The notes under the pieces are model-generated. The model saw only the letters and a program-made list of their open reading frames with translations. It searched no databases and was not told the origin of the DNA. 64,000 bases of DNA from Thalassococcus halodurans (lineage in GTDB: Bacteria > Pseudomonadota > Alphaproteobacteria > Rhodobacterales > Rhodobacteraceae): assembly GCF_900108225.1 (NCBI RefSeq), contig NZ_FNUZ01000001.1, positions 248,001 through 312,000 of the forward strand, in the 5' to 3' direction. A program made the translations under genes and the position numbers. Within the stretch, counting starts at the first letter, position 1. Each line of letters begins with the position of its first letter. Below, piece after piece: positions 36,885 through 46,779 of this stretch.

Positions 36885-37057
36885 GGAGGACCGAAATTCG
36901 CGGTCGGGCTTCCACCCCTGCCAGCTGATCGACCTGATCTAGCTTAATACTCGGCCATCAGTTGACCGCCGTTAACCTTAATAAGTGAAATCTGAACGAT
37001 CTGCTTAAGACTTGGTTTATATTGTTCATTGTGGGGGCAGCGACTTCGGAAACTGCC

Positions 37058-37327
37058 ATGAAGATTTCACCAATTCAGAGTGTTAGCCACTCATCCCTCT
37101 TCCTCTCGCTTGCGGACAGGCACATCCGCACACCACCAGCCAAGGAGGACAAACCGATCCCCGAACCCGCAACGGCAAAAGAAAAACTGGACTATGTTTT
37201 ACGCCATCCCAGCGATCATTTTGCCCCGCCGTCGATCATGCAACTGCGGATCGAAGCGCTTTTGGAAAGCTCGAAAGACGACGAAATCTCGGGATCAAAC
37301 CGCACTCCGCTCTTGCCTTCTGAGTGA
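37058..37327 (+). CDS. Hypothetical 89-aa protein
   Basis: A short hydrophilic open frame between the acs terminator and accB. The N-terminal third is Ser-rich, then KPIPEPATAKEKLDYVL and a helical SIMQLRIEALLESSKDDE. No signal peptide, membrane helix or known motif is seen. I used ATG 37058; an upstream start at 37022 is possible. Amino-acid composition looks like a real protein, but no overlap or strong ribosome site backs it. Confidence 0.45.
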   Translation: MKISPIQSVSHSSLFLSLADRHIRTPPAKEDKPIPEPATAKEKLDYVLRHPSDHFAPPSIMQLRIEALLESSKDDEISGSNRTPLLPSE

Positions 37328-37438
37328 CGCTCCGTCATTTCCCAGACCGGCAACGCTTTTATCGCGGCGCAGGTTAGCCTATATCGGGCTAAATGTCGCA
37401 TACGCGGATTGAGCAGACGTTACCGATCGAGGTTGGGA

Positions 37439-37942
37439 ATGACACAGAAAAAACATGACTCTGACGTGGAATTCATTCAGGCGCTGGCAGAACTGCTGCG
37501 CGAAAATGATCTGAGTGAACTTCAGGTAAAACGCGAATACGGCGATAATGACAGCCTGAACGTCCGGGTCAGCCGTATGATGCAAGCCGCCCCAGTTGCG
37601 GTTCAGGTTCCTGCCGCCGCACCGGCCGCAGCCCCCGCACCCGCAGCAGCGGCCCCTGCCGCCGCAGCCGCGCCAGCAGTCGACGCAAACGACGATCCGG
37701 CATCGCACCCCGGCGCGGTGACCTCGCCGATGGTCGGCACTATCTACATGCAGCCCGAACCCGGTGCACCGTCCTTCATCAAAGTGGGCGCGACCGTTAA
37801 CGAAGGCGACACGCTTCTGATCGTTGAAGCGATGAAGACCATGAACCACATTCCGGCCCCGCGCGCTGGCACCGTCAAGCGCATCCTGGTCGAAGACGGG
37901 TCGCCCGTCGAATTCGGCGCGCCGCTTGTCATCCTCGAGTGA
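37439..37942 (+). CDS. accB: Biotin carboxyl carrier protein of acetyl-CoA carboxylase
   Basis: A 167-aa protein: a helical N-terminal part for contact with the biotin carboxylase, an Ala/Pro-rich flexible linker (about 55-85), and a C-terminal biotinyl domain with the biotinylated Lys in EAMKTMN. The linker repeat of PAA and APA units is typical. The start at 37439 follows GAGGTTGGGA. It lies 7 bases before accC, the standard accBC operon for malonyl-CoA supply to fatty acid synthesis; accA and accD are not in the window. Confidence 0.96.
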   Translation: MTQKKHDSDVEFIQALAELLRENDLSELQVKREYGDNDSLNVRVSRMMQAAPVAVQVPAAAPAAAPAPAAAAPAAAAAPAVDANDDPASHPGAVTSPMVGTIYMQPEPGAPSFIKVGATVNEGDTLLIVEAMKTMNHIPAPRAGTVKRILVEDGSPVEFGAPLVILE

Positions 37943-37949
37943 GGTTGAA

Positions 37950-39302
37950 ATGTTCGACAAAATTCTAATCGCCAACCGTGGTGAAATTGCGCTTCGCGTC
38001 GTCCGTGCGTGCCGCGAGATGGGTATCAAATCCGTCGCGGTGCATTCGACTGCCGACAGCGATGCGATGCACGTGCGTATGGCCGATGAATCCATCTGCA
38101 TCGGCCCGCCGCAATCCACCAACAGCTATCTGTCGATCCCCGCGATCATCGCAGCCTGCGAAGTAACCGGTGCGCAAGCCATCCACCCCGGATATGGCTT
38201 CCTGTCGGAAAACGCGAAGTTCGTGCAGATCGTCGAAGATCACGACCTGACGTTTATCGGCCCCCGCGCCGAACACATCCGCGTCATGGGCGACAAGATC
38301 ACCGCCAAAGACACCATGAAAGAACTGGGCGTGCCTTGCGTTCCCGGCTCTGACGGTGGCGTGCCCGATCTGGAAACGGCCCTGAAGGTTGGTGAAGAGA
38401 TCGGCTATCCGGTGATCATCAAAGCCACTGCCGGTGGCGGTGGCCGTGGTATGAAGGTTGCGAAAAACGCGGCTGAAATGGAAAAGGCGTTCTATACAGC
38501 GCGTTCCGAAGGCCAGTCGAACTTTGGCAACGACGAAGTTTACATCGAAAAATACCTGACCACGCCGCGCCACATCGAAATTCAGGTGTTCGGCGATGGC
38601 AAAGGCAACGCGGTCCATCTGGGCGAACGCGACTGTTCCTTGCAGCGCCGCCACCAGAAAGTGTTTGAAGAGGCCCCCGGCCCCTGCATCACACCGGAAG
38701 AACGCGCAGCCATTGGTAAAACCTGTGCCGATGCGGTCGCCCGCATCAAATACGCAGGCGCTGGCACCATCGAATTCCTGTATGAAAAGGGCGAGTTCTA
38801 TTTCATCGAAATGAACACCCGTCTTCAGGTGGAACACCCTGTGACCGAAGCGATCTTTGGCCAAGACCTTGTGCGCGAACAGATCCGTGTCGCCGCAGGC
38901 CTGCCGCTGTCCTTCTCGCAGGAAGATCTGAAGCTGAACGGCCACGCGATCGAGGTCCGGATCAACGCGGAAAAACTGCCCAACTTCTCGCCCTCGCCGG
39001 GCAAGATCACGCAGTACCACGCGCCGGGTGGCTTGGGTGTGCGTATGGATTCGGCACTTTATGACGGCTATTCCATCCCGCCCTACTACGACAGCTTGAT
39101 CGGCAAGCTGATCGTACATGGTCGCGACCGTCCCGAGGCCTTGGCACGTCTGTACCGCGCCTTGGGTGAGCTGATCGTAGATGGCGTGGACACAACGGTC
39201 CCGCTGTTCGATGCGCTGTTGCAAGAGCCTGACGTTCTAAGCGGGGATTACACAATCCACTGGCTGGAACAGTGGCTTGAAAAGACGATGGAACAAAGCT
39301 GA
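37950..39302 (+). CDS. accC: Biotin carboxylase subunit of acetyl-CoA carboxylase
   Basis: A 450-aa ATP-grasp enzyme. It begins [17 protein letters not shown], has the glycine-rich ATP lid [12 protein letters not shown] near 160, the catalytic [14 protein letters not shown] near 288-301 and [17 protein letters not shown]. It carboxylates the biotin on AccB using bicarbonate and ATP. GAGTGAGG before ATG 37950 overlaps the end of accB. The aat gene follows 11 bases on. Confidence 0.97.
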   Translation: MFDKILIANRGEIALRVVRACREMGIKSVAVHSTADSDAMHVRMADESICIGPPQSTNSYLSIPAIIAACEVTGAQAIHPGYGFLSENAKFVQIVEDHDLTFIGPRAEHIRVMGDKITAKDTMKELGVPCVPGSDGGVPDLETALKVGEEIGYPVIIKATAGGGGRGMKVAKNAAEMEKAFYTARSEGQSNFGNDEVYIEKYLTTPRHIEIQVFGDGKGNAVHLGERDCSLQRRHQKVFEEAPGPCITPEERAAIGKTCADAVARIKYAGAGTIEFLYEKGEFYFIEMNTRLQVEHPVTEAIFGQDLVREQIRVAAGLPLSFSQEDLKLNGHAIEVRINAEKLPNFSPSPGKITQYHAPGGLGVRMDSALYDGYSIPPYYDSLIGKLIVHGRDRPEALARLYRALGELIVDGVDTTVPLFDALLQEPDVLSGDYTIHWLEQWLEKTMEQS

Positions 39303-39313
39303 CCGCGAGCGCC

Positions 39314-39946
39314 ATGATAACCCCCGATCTGCTGCTACACGCATATCGGTCCGGCCTATTTCCAATGGCCGAAACACGGGACGACCCGGATATCTTCTGG
39401 GTCGACCCCCGAAAGCGCGGCATCTTCCCGCTCGACAGCTTTCGTATTTCCAGAAGCCTTGCCAAGACGCTACGCCGTGACGCCTATCAGGTGACGCTGA
39501 ACCGCGATTTTGAAGGTGTCATGACCGCCTGTGCAGATCGCGAGGAAACCTGGATCAACGACCAGATTTTCGACCTCTACACGCAACTGTTCGCCCTAGG
39601 GCACGCCCACTCGATCGAGGTATGGGATGACGGGGTGCTGATTGGCGGGGTCTACGGCGTGACCATCGGCAGCGCCTACTGCGGGGAAAGCATGTTCTCG
39701 CGCAAACGGGACGCCAGCAAGATCGCGCTGGCATGGCTGGTAGATCACCTGAACCGCTGTGGCTTTACCCTGTTCGACACGCAGTTCCTGACGCCGCATC
39801 TGGCGTCTCTTGGCGCGATCGAAATACCGCGAGCGGCGTATCACCAAAGATTACAGGATGCTTTGCAGCTGGATGCGGATTACACCGCCCATCCGCTTGC
39901 TGACAGCGGTCAGGACGTTGTGCAGCGCAACGGCCAGACGTCGTAG
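39314..39946 (+). CDS. aat: Leucyl/phenylalanyl-tRNA--protein transferase
   Basis: A 210-aa enzyme that adds Leu or Phe from tRNA to proteins with basic N-termini, marking them for ClpAP (N-degron pathway). Typical motifs are LLLHAYRSGLFPMAE, FWVDPRKRGIFPLD, SIEVWDDGVLIGGVYG, GESMFSRKRDASKIAL and LFDTQFLTPHLASLGA. It follows accC closely and its last 37 bases overlap the convergent DUF2155 gene. Confidence 0.95.
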   Translation: MITPDLLLHAYRSGLFPMAETRDDPDIFWVDPRKRGIFPLDSFRISRSLAKTLRRDAYQVTLNRDFEGVMTACADREETWINDQIFDLYTQLFALGHAHSIEVWDDGVLIGGVYGVTIGSAYCGESMFSRKRDASKIALAWLVDHLNRCGFTLFDTQFLTPHLASLGAIEIPRAAYHQRLQDALQLDADYTAHPLADSGQDVVQRNGQTS

Positions 39947-40275
39947 CGCGAATGCTCCATCGGGTTCAGCGCGGGCGACGATGCCACCATCCAGCCGCTG
40001 TAAACCTCGGCGTCGTCATTGACGTCACGAATTGTCAGAAAGGCATAGGCATCGCCTGACGGGTTGCCATCGGGATACCGGCAGTCTTCCAGAACGATTT
40101 CGATATGCCCGAACTTGGTCAGGCCTCCGGGCGACAGTTCGATATCGTAAAGCTGGCCTGTCAGCTTATCCAAGCCGCGCAGAATCGCACCCGTACCTGT
40201 TGCAGTCGCTTCTTGCGCATGTCCCGCAGTGACCATGGACACGCAGAGCGCCAATGAACCTAAGAAACGGTTCAT
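39910..40275 (-). CDS. DUF2155 exported protein
   Basis: A 121-aa protein with a signal peptide (MNRFLGSLALCVSMVTAGHA). The mature part has the DUF2155 pattern: a GAILRGLDKLTGQLYDIEL start, the Cys in LEDCRYPDG, and ends SRYDVWPLRC, so the two Cys may form a disulfide. Function is unknown. It starts one base after the stop of the NDUFA12 gene and overlaps aat antisense by 37 bases. The grouping with NDUFA12 hints at a role in the respiratory chain or its assembly, but this is inference. Confidence 0.88.
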   Translation of the reverse strand: MNRFLGSLALCVSMVTAGHAQEATATGTGAILRGLDKLTGQLYDIELSPGGLTKFGHIEIVLEDCRYPDGNPSGDAYAFLTIRDVNDDAEVYSGWMVASSPALNPMEHSRYDVWPLRCTTS

Positions 40276-40276
40276 C

Positions 40277-40660
40277 TTATTCCGGGCTCCACGCCTCGTA
40301 GTCGCTACGGTCTGCGGGCTTCTCACGACGCAGGGACCCTGCAGGTGCATAGGCCAGTGCCGTGCCAGTCAGGTTTTCGAGATGCGGCTTTTCCCACGGC
40401 TTGTGCGCCAGCGGGCGATCTGTGGGCGCTTCTTTGAAGGTGTGGTGCAGCCAACCGTGCCAATCGGGGTCAACACGCGATGCTTCCGCCTCGCCGTTAA
40501 AGATCACCCAGCGGCGTTTCCCATCGGCGGTCTGGTAGAAAATATTGCCCTGAGCATCTTCGCCGACCTTCTGGCCCTTACGCCATGTGAACAGCTGAGT
40601 ATTCAGGGTCTGGCCGTTCCACCAAGTCACAGCACGCAGCAATGTGTTAAGAATGCCCAT
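40277..40660 (-). CDS. NDUFA12-family complex I accessory subunit
   Basis: A 127-aa protein related to mitochondrial NDUFA12 (B17.2), an accessory subunit of NADH:ubiquinone oxidoreductase found in alphaproteobacteria. Family motifs: [37 protein letters not shown] (contiguous pieces [15 protein letters not shown] and [10 protein letters not shown]), and [21 protein letters not shown] about 8 bases before ATG 40660 fixes the start. The main nuo operon is not in the window. Confidence 0.93.
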   Translation of the reverse strand: MGILNTLLRAVTWWNGQTLNTQLFTWRKGQKVGEDAQGNIFYQTADGKRRWVIFNGEAEASRVDPDWHGWLHHTFKEAPTDRPLAHKPWEKPHLENLTGTALAYAPAGSLRREKPADRSDYEAWSPE

Positions 40661-40882
40661 AGCATCGCCTCCGATCACTTGGCTGTGGTATGCCCGATCC
40701 ATACGCCGACGTCCAGATGATCCCGCACACTTCGCGCGATATGGGCGCGTATTTGCACGGAATTTTACGAAGGACTGTGGCGAATGCCCCGCTATCTTCG
40801 GGCATTGTTGCCAAACCAGCAGCTTTTTCCGTGCAAATCCGATGGCGATGCGTATTTTGACGAAAAAACAAATGAGCAGTCC

Positions 40883-41569
40883 ATGACCAAAACCGAGATC
40901 GCAGTTGAATGCCACGGCGTCCGCGTGCCCGCGTCGCCGTACCTGAACGAAACACGCATCGAACGGATCGCCCAAGCGCGCTATGAAGGCGACGAAATCA
41001 AGGGCGCGCTTTTGGTCACGACTGAAAAAGACCGTGTTCTGGAAATGGGCTCGGGTCTTGGGATTGTGGGCGCTGTGTGTACGCTGAACGCCAAGCCCGA
41101 ACGCGTCATTTCGTTCGAAGCCAACCCCGATATGTTGCCGCATATCAATGCGTTGTACGAAGAAAACGACCTGACAGACCGTATCGAGGTACGCAATCAG
41201 CTGGTGATCGCGAACCCAGAACGTCCGGCCACAATGACATTCCACGTGCAGAACTCTTTCTTGGGCTCGTCGCTGATCGCCAAGGCCAACCGCCGCACGC
41301 GCGAAGTCGAGATTCCCACCATCAGCTTTGCCGAAGTGGTCGAAGAGCTGAAACCCACGGTCCTGCTGTGCGACATCGAAGGCGGTGAGCTGGACCTCTT
41401 GGAGCACGCCGATCTAAGCGGCATTCGTGCTATCGTGATGGAATTCCATCCTGAAGCCTACGAAGTGGAAGGCATGCGCAAATGCAAACGCATCCTGACG
41501 CAGGCAGGTTTTGAGAAAAACGAAGACGTGTCGACCCGTAAGGTCTGGACCTGCGCGCGCGAGGTATAA
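40883..41569 (+). CDS. FkbM-family SAM-dependent methyltransferase
   Basis: A 228-aa class I methyltransferase. Motif I is [14 protein letters not shown] near 52-65, FEANPDM is the post-I acidic position, and [16 protein letters not shown] is the FkbM signature segment. The family O-methylates sugars or polyketides, often in surface polysaccharides. I used ATG 40883; a longer reading from 40784 has an unlikely N-terminus. It is 2 bases before a GT61 glycosyltransferase gene, supporting a role in glycan decoration. Confidence 0.82.
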   Translation: MTKTEIAVECHGVRVPASPYLNETRIERIAQARYEGDEIKGALLVTTEKDRVLEMGSGLGIVGAVCTLNAKPERVISFEANPDMLPHINALYEENDLTDRIEVRNQLVIANPERPATMTFHVQNSFLGSSLIAKANRRTREVEIPTISFAEVVEELKPTVLLCDIEGGELDLLEHADLSGIRAIVMEFHPEAYEVEGMRKCKRILTQAGFEKNEDVSTRKVWTCAREV

Positions 41570-41571
41570 GC

Positions 41572-42705
41572 GTGAGCGACGACGACATCGACGATGCCGA
41601 TACACCCGACGCCCAGATCACGCAGCCCAAGCCGCTGCCCGATGGCGGCTGGTCGCATGAAATCGAACATCTGGAAAAGGCGCTTGTTGTCCCCGCAACA
41701 GAAAGTGCTTTCCAGCAGAAGGCAGGCATTTTGCGTGCCGATGGGTCCTATTGTGACACCGGTGCCTTCTGGCGCAATTTCCGGCCTCTGACGGTCGAAC
41801 CGGACAAGCCGGAAGGCGACGTTGATAAGCTGGAAGGTCGTTGGCTTTGGGGGGGCGTTCTGTGGGTGCACTTCGGGCATTTCCTTGTGGAAAGCACGGG
41901 GCGCCTTTGGGGACTGGATGCCATGGCATCGGCCCCGGACGGGATCGTCTTTATCTCGAAACGGCCTGCCCGTGGCGATCAGACCGAAGGCTTTCAACGC
42001 GCGTTTTTTGAACTTTGCGGGATCGACCTGCCGATCAAGGTGCTGACAGCCCCGACCGAGGTTGAAGAGCTTGTGGTTCCGGGGCAAGGCTTTGGGTTGG
42101 GTGACATCGTCCGGGGTACGCCGCAGTTTCAAACCTTTGCACAGACACGCATTGGCGCTGATGTCGAAGCGGAAGGGCCTGAAAAGCTGTACATCTCGCG
42201 CAGCGAACTGGGCCTGAACAAGGGTGGTCTGATCGGCGAAACCCAGATCGAAGAACATCTGGCCGCTGACGGGTATGAAATCTTTCACCCGCAAAAGCAT
42301 GACATGCGCACCCAGATCGCGCGCTATAAGGCCGCGAAGCACGTCATCGCGGCTGAAGGAAGCGCGCTGCATCTGTTCGGGATGGTCGGGCAACCCCATC
42401 AAAAGGTGGCCATTCTGGTGCGCCGCCAGTCCGGCGCGACCGACCAGATTGTCGAACATCTCCAAAGCTTTTGCGGGATCAATGTCGTGACCGTCGAAAA
42501 GCTTCAGAAGATCTATAAGAAAAAGGGCGGAGCGAAGAAACGTCACGATCTTGGCGTTCTTGCGATGCCTGCGGTTCAGGAAGATTTGATCCGCTTGGGC
42601 TTTGTCGAAGCCAGTGACGAGGCTTGGCCCAAAGTCCGATGGCGCACCGTCAAGGCCGCCATCGGGGATAAATTTGAAGCGCGCCAGCGGCGCAAGGACG
42701 ATTAG
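41572..42705 (+). CDS. GT61-family glycosyltransferase
   Basis: A 377-aa protein of the DUF563/GT61 type: WVHFGHFLVESTGRLWGLD near 100, YISRSELG and the C-terminal AAEGSALHLFGM motif, where the Glu-Gly-Ser/His segment is typical. Sugar donor and acceptor are unknown. The start is a GTG at 41572 with GAGG 7 bases upstream. It follows the FkbM gene by 2 bases and its stop overlaps the convergent RidA gene by 4 bases. Confidence 0.82.
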   Translation: MSDDDIDDADTPDAQITQPKPLPDGGWSHEIEHLEKALVVPATESAFQQKAGILRADGSYCDTGAFWRNFRPLTVEPDKPEGDVDKLEGRWLWGGVLWVHFGHFLVESTGRLWGLDAMASAPDGIVFISKRPARGDQTEGFQRAFFELCGIDLPIKVLTAPTEVEELVVPGQGFGLGDIVRGTPQFQTFAQTRIGADVEAEGPEKLYISRSELGLNKGGLIGETQIEEHLAADGYEIFHPQKHDMRTQIARYKAAKHVIAAEGSALHLFGMVGQPHQKVAILVRRQSGATDQIVEHLQSFCGINVVTVEKLQKIYKKKGGAKKRHDLGVLAMPAVQEDLIRLGFVEASDEAWPKVRWRTVKAAIGDKFEARQRRKDD

Positions 42706-43058
42706 GCCAGAACGGTCAATTCGATCTCGATCCGGTACTTCGGGTCGATCAGGTTGCATTCCACCATGGTCGCTGCGGGCGGGTTGTCGCCGAAATATTC
42801 GCGCAGGATCGGCCAGCAGGGTTCGAACTCGGCCGCGTCAGGCAGGTAGTAGTTGACGCGCACCGCGTTTTCCAAAGATGCACCGGCCTCGGTCACGGCC
42901 TTTTTGATCACTTCCAATGCAGCGCGGCACTGTTCTTCGACGGTGTCGCCCTGCCCGACCGTACCGGCCACGTGGACAAAACCACCTGCCACAACGGCGC
43001 GGCAGTAGCCGATTTTCTCTTCAAACGGGCTGCCCGTGTGGATGCGTTTGATTGTCAT
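42702..43058 (-). CDS. RidA-family (YjgF/YER057c/UK114) protein
   Basis: A 118-aa trimeric enamine/imine-deaminase-like protein. Signature stretches are AVVAGGFVHVAGTVGQ, AVRVNYYLP and AATMVECNLIDPKYRIEIEL; the Arg of the RidA active site (usually in P.R.) is replaced by a Glu-Cys context at AATMVEC, so activity may differ. AAAGGG lies 6 bases before the ATG. Confidence 0.85.
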   Translation of the reverse strand: MTIKRIHTGSPFEEKIGYCRAVVAGGFVHVAGTVGQGDTVEEQCRAALEVIKKAVTEAGASLENAVRVNYYLPDAAEFEPCWPILREYFGDNPPAATMVECNLIDPKYRIEIELTVLA

Positions 43059-43149
43059 GAAACACCCTTTCCCTACGCATGTGTTGCCTTCGCTTCAAAG
43101 CCGCGCTGCGGGGTTTGTCAAGCGCGCGCGAACCGCGGGCACAAATGAA

Positions 43150-43180
43150 AAACCCGCCACGTTCCTCACGCAGCGGGTTT
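43150..43180 (-). terminator. Rho-independent terminator of clpX
   Basis: On the minus strand AAACCCGC and GCGGGTTT form an 8-bp stem around a 15-base loop, followed by TTTC. It lies 21 bases after the clpX stop. Confidence 0.75.
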
Positions 43181-43201
43181 CTGAATTTTGTGGAGATCAG
43201 C

Positions 43202-44467
43202 TTAGCTGGCCGATGCCGGTTCTTTCTTTTGATCGGCGTAGATCATCAGCGGGTTGGCGTCGGATGTGACCGCTTCTTCGTTGACCACAACCTCATCGAC
43301 ATCATCCAGACCCGGAAGTTCGAACATCGTATCCAGCAGGATATCTTCGAGGATAGAGCGCAGACCACGCGCACCGGTTTTGCGTTCGATCGCTTTCTTT
43401 GCGATTGCGATCAGCGCATCGTCGGTGAAGCTCAGCTTGGCATCTTCCAGTTCGAACAGACGCTGGTACTGTTTGACCAGAGCGTTCTTCGGTTTGGTCA
43501 GGATGGTGACCAGCGCGTCTTCGTCCAGATCTTCCAGCGTTGCCAGAACCGGCAGACGGCCAACGAATTCCGGAATCAGACCGAATTTCAGAAGATCTTC
43601 GGGTTCCAGATCCTTAAAGATTTCGCCAACGCCGCGATCATCGACATCACGCACATCGGCGCCAAAGCCCATGGCTGATCCTTTGCCGCGCTGCGCAATG
43701 ATCCGATCCAGACCGGCAAACGCACCGCCACAGATGAACAGGATGTTCGTTGTGTCGACCTGTAGGAACTCCTGCTGCGGATGCTTGCGGCCACCCTGCG
43801 GCGGAACGCTGGCAACCGTGCCTTCCATCAGCTTCAGCAGCGCCTGCTGAACGCCTTCACCGGACACGTCGCGTGTGATCGACGGGTTTTCGGATTTACG
43901 CGTGATCTTGTCGACTTCGTCGATGTAGACGATGCCGCGCTGCGCGCGTTCGACGTTGTATTCGGACGCCTGAAGCAGCTTCAGGATGATGTTTTCAACG
44001 TCTTCACCCACGTAGCCCGCTTCGGTCAGCGTGGTCGCATCCGCCATGGTGAACGGCACGTCCAGAATACGCGCAAGCGTCTGAGCCAGAAGCGTTTTAC
44101 CGCAACCTGTCGGACCAATCAGAAGGATGTTCGACTTGGACAGTTCGATATCCGAAGTCTTGGATGAATGGTTCAGTCGCTTGTAGTGGTTGTGCACAGC
44201 CACCGACAGAACGCGCTTGGCCTTTGCCTGACCGATCACGTAGTCGTCCAGCACCTGACAGATTTCCAGCGGCGTCGGAACGCCGTCTGTGGATTTCAGG
44301 CCCGAACCTTTGGTCTCTTCACGGATGATATCCATACAGAGCTCAACGCATTCGTCACAGATGAAGACTGTCGGGCCTGCGATCAGCTTTCGCACCTCGT
44401 GTTGGCTCTTTCCGCAGAAAGAACAGTAGAGGGTGTTTTTGCTGTCACCGCCTGAATTCGTCGCCAT
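43202..44467 (-). CDS. clpX: ATP-dependent Clp protease ATP-binding subunit ClpX
   Basis: A 421-aa AAA+ unfoldase. The N-terminal zinc domain has CSFCGKSQ and CDECVELC, Walker A is GPTGCGKT, Walker B is [10 protein letters not shown], the pore loop and [11 protein letters not shown] sensor follow, and IGF-type ClpP contact is in the C-terminal half. It feeds substrates to ClpP. AAAGG precedes the ATG. clpP lies upstream on the same strand, but a terminator separates them, so clpX probably has its own promoter as well. Confidence 0.97.
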   Translation of the reverse strand: MATNSGGDSKNTLYCSFCGKSQHEVRKLIAGPTVFICDECVELCMDIIREETKGSGLKSTDGVPTPLEICQVLDDYVIGQAKAKRVLSVAVHNHYKRLNHSSKTSDIELSKSNILLIGPTGCGKTLLAQTLARILDVPFTMADATTLTEAGYVGEDVENIILKLLQASEYNVERAQRGIVYIDEVDKITRKSENPSITRDVSGEGVQQALLKLMEGTVASVPPQGGRKHPQQEFLQVDTTNILFICGGAFAGLDRIIAQRGKGSAMGFGADVRDVDDRGVGEIFKDLEPEDLLKFGLIPEFVGRLPVLATLEDLDEDALVTILTKPKNALVKQYQRLFELEDAKLSFTDDALIAIAKKAIERKTGARGLRSILEDILLDTMFELPGLDDVDEVVVNEEAVTSDANPLMIYADQKKEPASAS

Positions 44468-44583
44468 ATCGTACCTTTCCCGGCCTTCCAGTTTGCCAAG
44501 TCGGGGCGCCGGTGCCCGACTATCAGGCAGTCAACGCCGGTCTTTCCACCAGCTTAGGACAGGGTGCCCCGCCCTACAACGTC

Positions 44584-44619
44584 AAAAAACGTCACGCCGT
44601 CCATTAAGCAAACGGCGTG
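44584..44619 (-). terminator. Rho-independent terminator of clpP
   Basis: On the minus strand CACGCCGT and ACGGCGTG form a perfect 8-bp stem with an 11-base loop, then ACGTTTTTTG. It begins 8 bases after the clpP stop. Confidence 0.88.
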
Positions 44620-44627
44620 CCTAAATC

Positions 44628-45260
44628 TTAGGATTCCGCAGAATCCGCGCTACCGCGGTTTGTCACGATCTCGTCAATCAGACCCCAGTCTTTGGCTTCT
44701 TCGGGCGACATGAAGTTGTCGCGTTCAAGCGCCGCTTCGACTTTCTTCAGCGTCTGACCGGTGTGCTTGACGTAGATTTCGTTCAAGCGGGTCTTCAGTT
44801 TCTGGGTTTCTTGCGCGTGGATCATGATGTCCGTCGCCTGACCCTGATAACCACCAGAGGGCTGGTGCACCATCACGCGGCTGTTCGGCAGCGAGAAGCG
44901 CATGCCAGCTTCGCCTGCTGTCAGCAGAAGCGAACCCATCGACGCCGCCTGACCGATCACCAGCGTGGACACCTTCGGACGGATGTACTGCATGGTGTCG
45001 TAGATCGACAGACCGGATGTCACAACGCCGCCGGGCGAGTTGATGTACATCGAGATTTCTTTCGACGGGTTTTCCGCCTCAAGGTGCAGAAGCTGCGCCA
45101 CGATCAGGCTGGACATGCCATCATGAACAGGACCGTTGAGGAAAATGATCCGCTCCTTCAACAGGCGCGAGAAAATGTCATACGCGCGTTCGCCACGGCT
45201 TGTCTGTTCGACAACCATCGGCACCAGCGTGTTCATATATGTATCAATCGGATCTTTCAT
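44628..45260 (-). CDS. clpP: ATP-dependent Clp protease proteolytic subunit ClpP
   Basis: A 210-aa serine peptidase forming the barrel that works with ClpX or ClpA. The catalytic Ser is in [11 protein letters not shown] (near 105), the His in [11 protein letters not shown] (near 130), and the Asp follows in the DNFMSPEEA segment. The N-terminal loop region and length are typical. Located upstream of clpX on the same strand. Confidence 0.97.
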   Translation of the reverse strand: MKDPIDTYMNTLVPMVVEQTSRGERAYDIFSRLLKERIIFLNGPVHDGMSSLIVAQLLHLEAENPSKEISMYINSPGGVVTSGLSIYDTMQYIRPKVSTLVIGQAASMGSLLLTAGEAGMRFSLPNSRVMVHQPSGGYQGQATDIMIHAQETQKLKTRLNEIYVKHTGQTLKKVEAALERDNFMSPEEAKDWGLIDEIVTNRGSADSAES

Positions 45261-45454
45261 CTTCGCCTGCCTCTGAAATCTTAGGACCGCAATATCCTGT
45301 GGATGTTGATAGAGTCTTAGTTGTCACCCTAGGGGGCTGCAAGGGGCGGCGGAAATTTCATGATCAAAAGAAAGTAACGCGCGGTCGATCACTTGATCTG
45401 GCAACGCCCCCAGCTAGGTCGCCCCCAAACGATCCGGAATTGGGGCACGCGCGA

Positions 45455-46666
45455 ATGGCCGAGACGAACAAATGGGCGGCAACCCGTGAAGAAGGCCTTG
45501 CACGCCTTGCCGATTTCGCGCCCTTAGCCGGTGCTGACTATGCCAAACGCCGCAATTTCGACCTTGGCCCAGGTCAGCACAAAAACGTATCCCAACTGTC
45601 GCCGTACATCCGTCATCGCCTGATCCGGGAAGACGAGGTGTTGCTTGAAACCTTGAAACACCATTCGCCCGCCAGTGCCGAAAAATTTATCCAAGAGGTC
45701 TACTGGCGCACCTACTGGAAGGGTTGGCTGGAAATGCGCCCTGCTGTGTGGGGGGCCTATTGGGCGGAACTGGCGTTGGCTTGGGATCAGGTTCAGACAC
45801 AATCCGGCCTGCGGCAGGAATGGGAAGCGGCTTGCAACGGTGAAACGGGCATCGATTGCTTTGATGCATGGGCCAAAGAACTGGTTGAGACGGGTTATTT
45901 ACACAATCACAGCCGCATGTGGTTTGCTTCGATCTGGATATTCACGCTGCGCCTGCCGTGGGCTTTGGGCGCCGATTTTTTCATGCGACATTTGCTGGAT
46001 GGCGATCCGGCGTCGAACACCCTGTCATGGCGCTGGGTTGGCGGGCTGCAAACCGTTGGCAAGACGTACCTTGCAAGAACCTCGAACATCTCGAAATTCA
46101 CCGAAGGGCGGTTTCACCCCCAGTATCAATTGGCCAGCCATGCGGAGCCCTTACAGGGCGCGCCACATCCGCCGCGCATGGATGCACCGGAAGGCGACCG
46201 GTTCGATCCCGAAAAACGCACAGCATTTTTGCTGCACGAGGACGATCTGACGCCCGATTGGCTGTTTGATCAGGGGCTGAAGCCCGTCGCGACGGCAACC
46301 ATATCGACAGCAAAACGTCTAAGCATTCTGCAACCTTCCCCGCATGTCCTTTCGTTCAAATCGGCAGCAATCGACGATTGCCTCAACCGTCTTACCGACA
46401 AAACCGGCCCTGTCACCAAGGGGCTGGAAAGTGCAGACCAGATAGCCCACTGGGCCGCATCCGTGGGCGCCGAACAAATTGTGACATCCTATCCGCCCGT
46501 TGGCCCTGTCGCCGATATATTGCGGGGGAAATGGGATATTCCCATGGTGCGTGTTCTGCACGATTTTGACCGTGATGCGTGGCCCCATGCCAAAGCCGGT
46601 TTCTTTAAATTCAAAGAAAAAATTCCGCATCTGCTGGGCAACATCCGCAACCTGCGTCTTATCTAG
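45455..46666 (+). CDS. Photolyase/cryptochrome-like flavoprotein with unusual domain order
   Basis: A 403-aa protein. It starts directly with the helical FAD domain (about 1-225): NVSQLSPYIRHRLI, VYWRTYWKGWLE, GYLHNHSRMWFAS and LLDGDPASNTLSWRWVGG match photolyase FAD and Trp positions. The usual N-terminal alpha/beta antenna domain is absent. Instead residues about 275-395 look like such a domain at the C-terminus (IAHWAASVGAEQIVTSY, PVGPVADIL, then AWPHAKAGFFKFKEKIP, which resembles the end of an antenna domain). Start 45455 fits the ARLADFAPLAG opening; the ribosome site is weak. Function could be DNA repair or light signalling. Confidence 0.82.
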   Translation: MAETNKWAATREEGLARLADFAPLAGADYAKRRNFDLGPGQHKNVSQLSPYIRHRLIREDEVLLETLKHHSPASAEKFIQEVYWRTYWKGWLEMRPAVWGAYWAELALAWDQVQTQSGLRQEWEAACNGETGIDCFDAWAKELVETGYLHNHSRMWFASIWIFTLRLPWALGADFFMRHLLDGDPASNTLSWRWVGGLQTVGKTYLARTSNISKFTEGRFHPQYQLASHAEPLQGAPHPPRMDAPEGDRFDPEKRTAFLLHEDDLTPDWLFDQGLKPVATATISTAKRLSILQPSPHVLSFKSAAIDDCLNRLTDKTGPVTKGLESADQIAHWAASVGAEQIVTSYPPVGPVADILRGKWDIPMVRVLHDFDRDAWPHAKAGFFKFKEKIPHLLGNIRNLRLI

Positions 46667-46753
46667 GTACAGGCCGCCTGACGCGATGTGCTCAACCCAG
46701 TGTTGCCGGACCGCTTCAAAGCGTCGCGTACTTTGGTCTAATCTTGTCCAATT

Positions 46754-46775
46754 CACACATTCATATTATGTTGTG
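46754..46775. promoter_or_regulatory. Imperfect inverted repeat before the thioredoxin-like gene
   Basis: CACACAT and ATGTTGTG form an imperfect inverted repeat with a 7-base AT-rich centre, immediately before the start codon. It is a possible operator for the BigR/SqrR-type repressor encoded two genes on. The match to known sites of that family is not established. Confidence 0.3.
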
Positions 46776-46779
46776 CGTC

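Noticed and set aside
37965-39224. 419-codon minus-strand frame opposite accC
   Set aside because: Shadow of a fully conserved biotin carboxylase gene.
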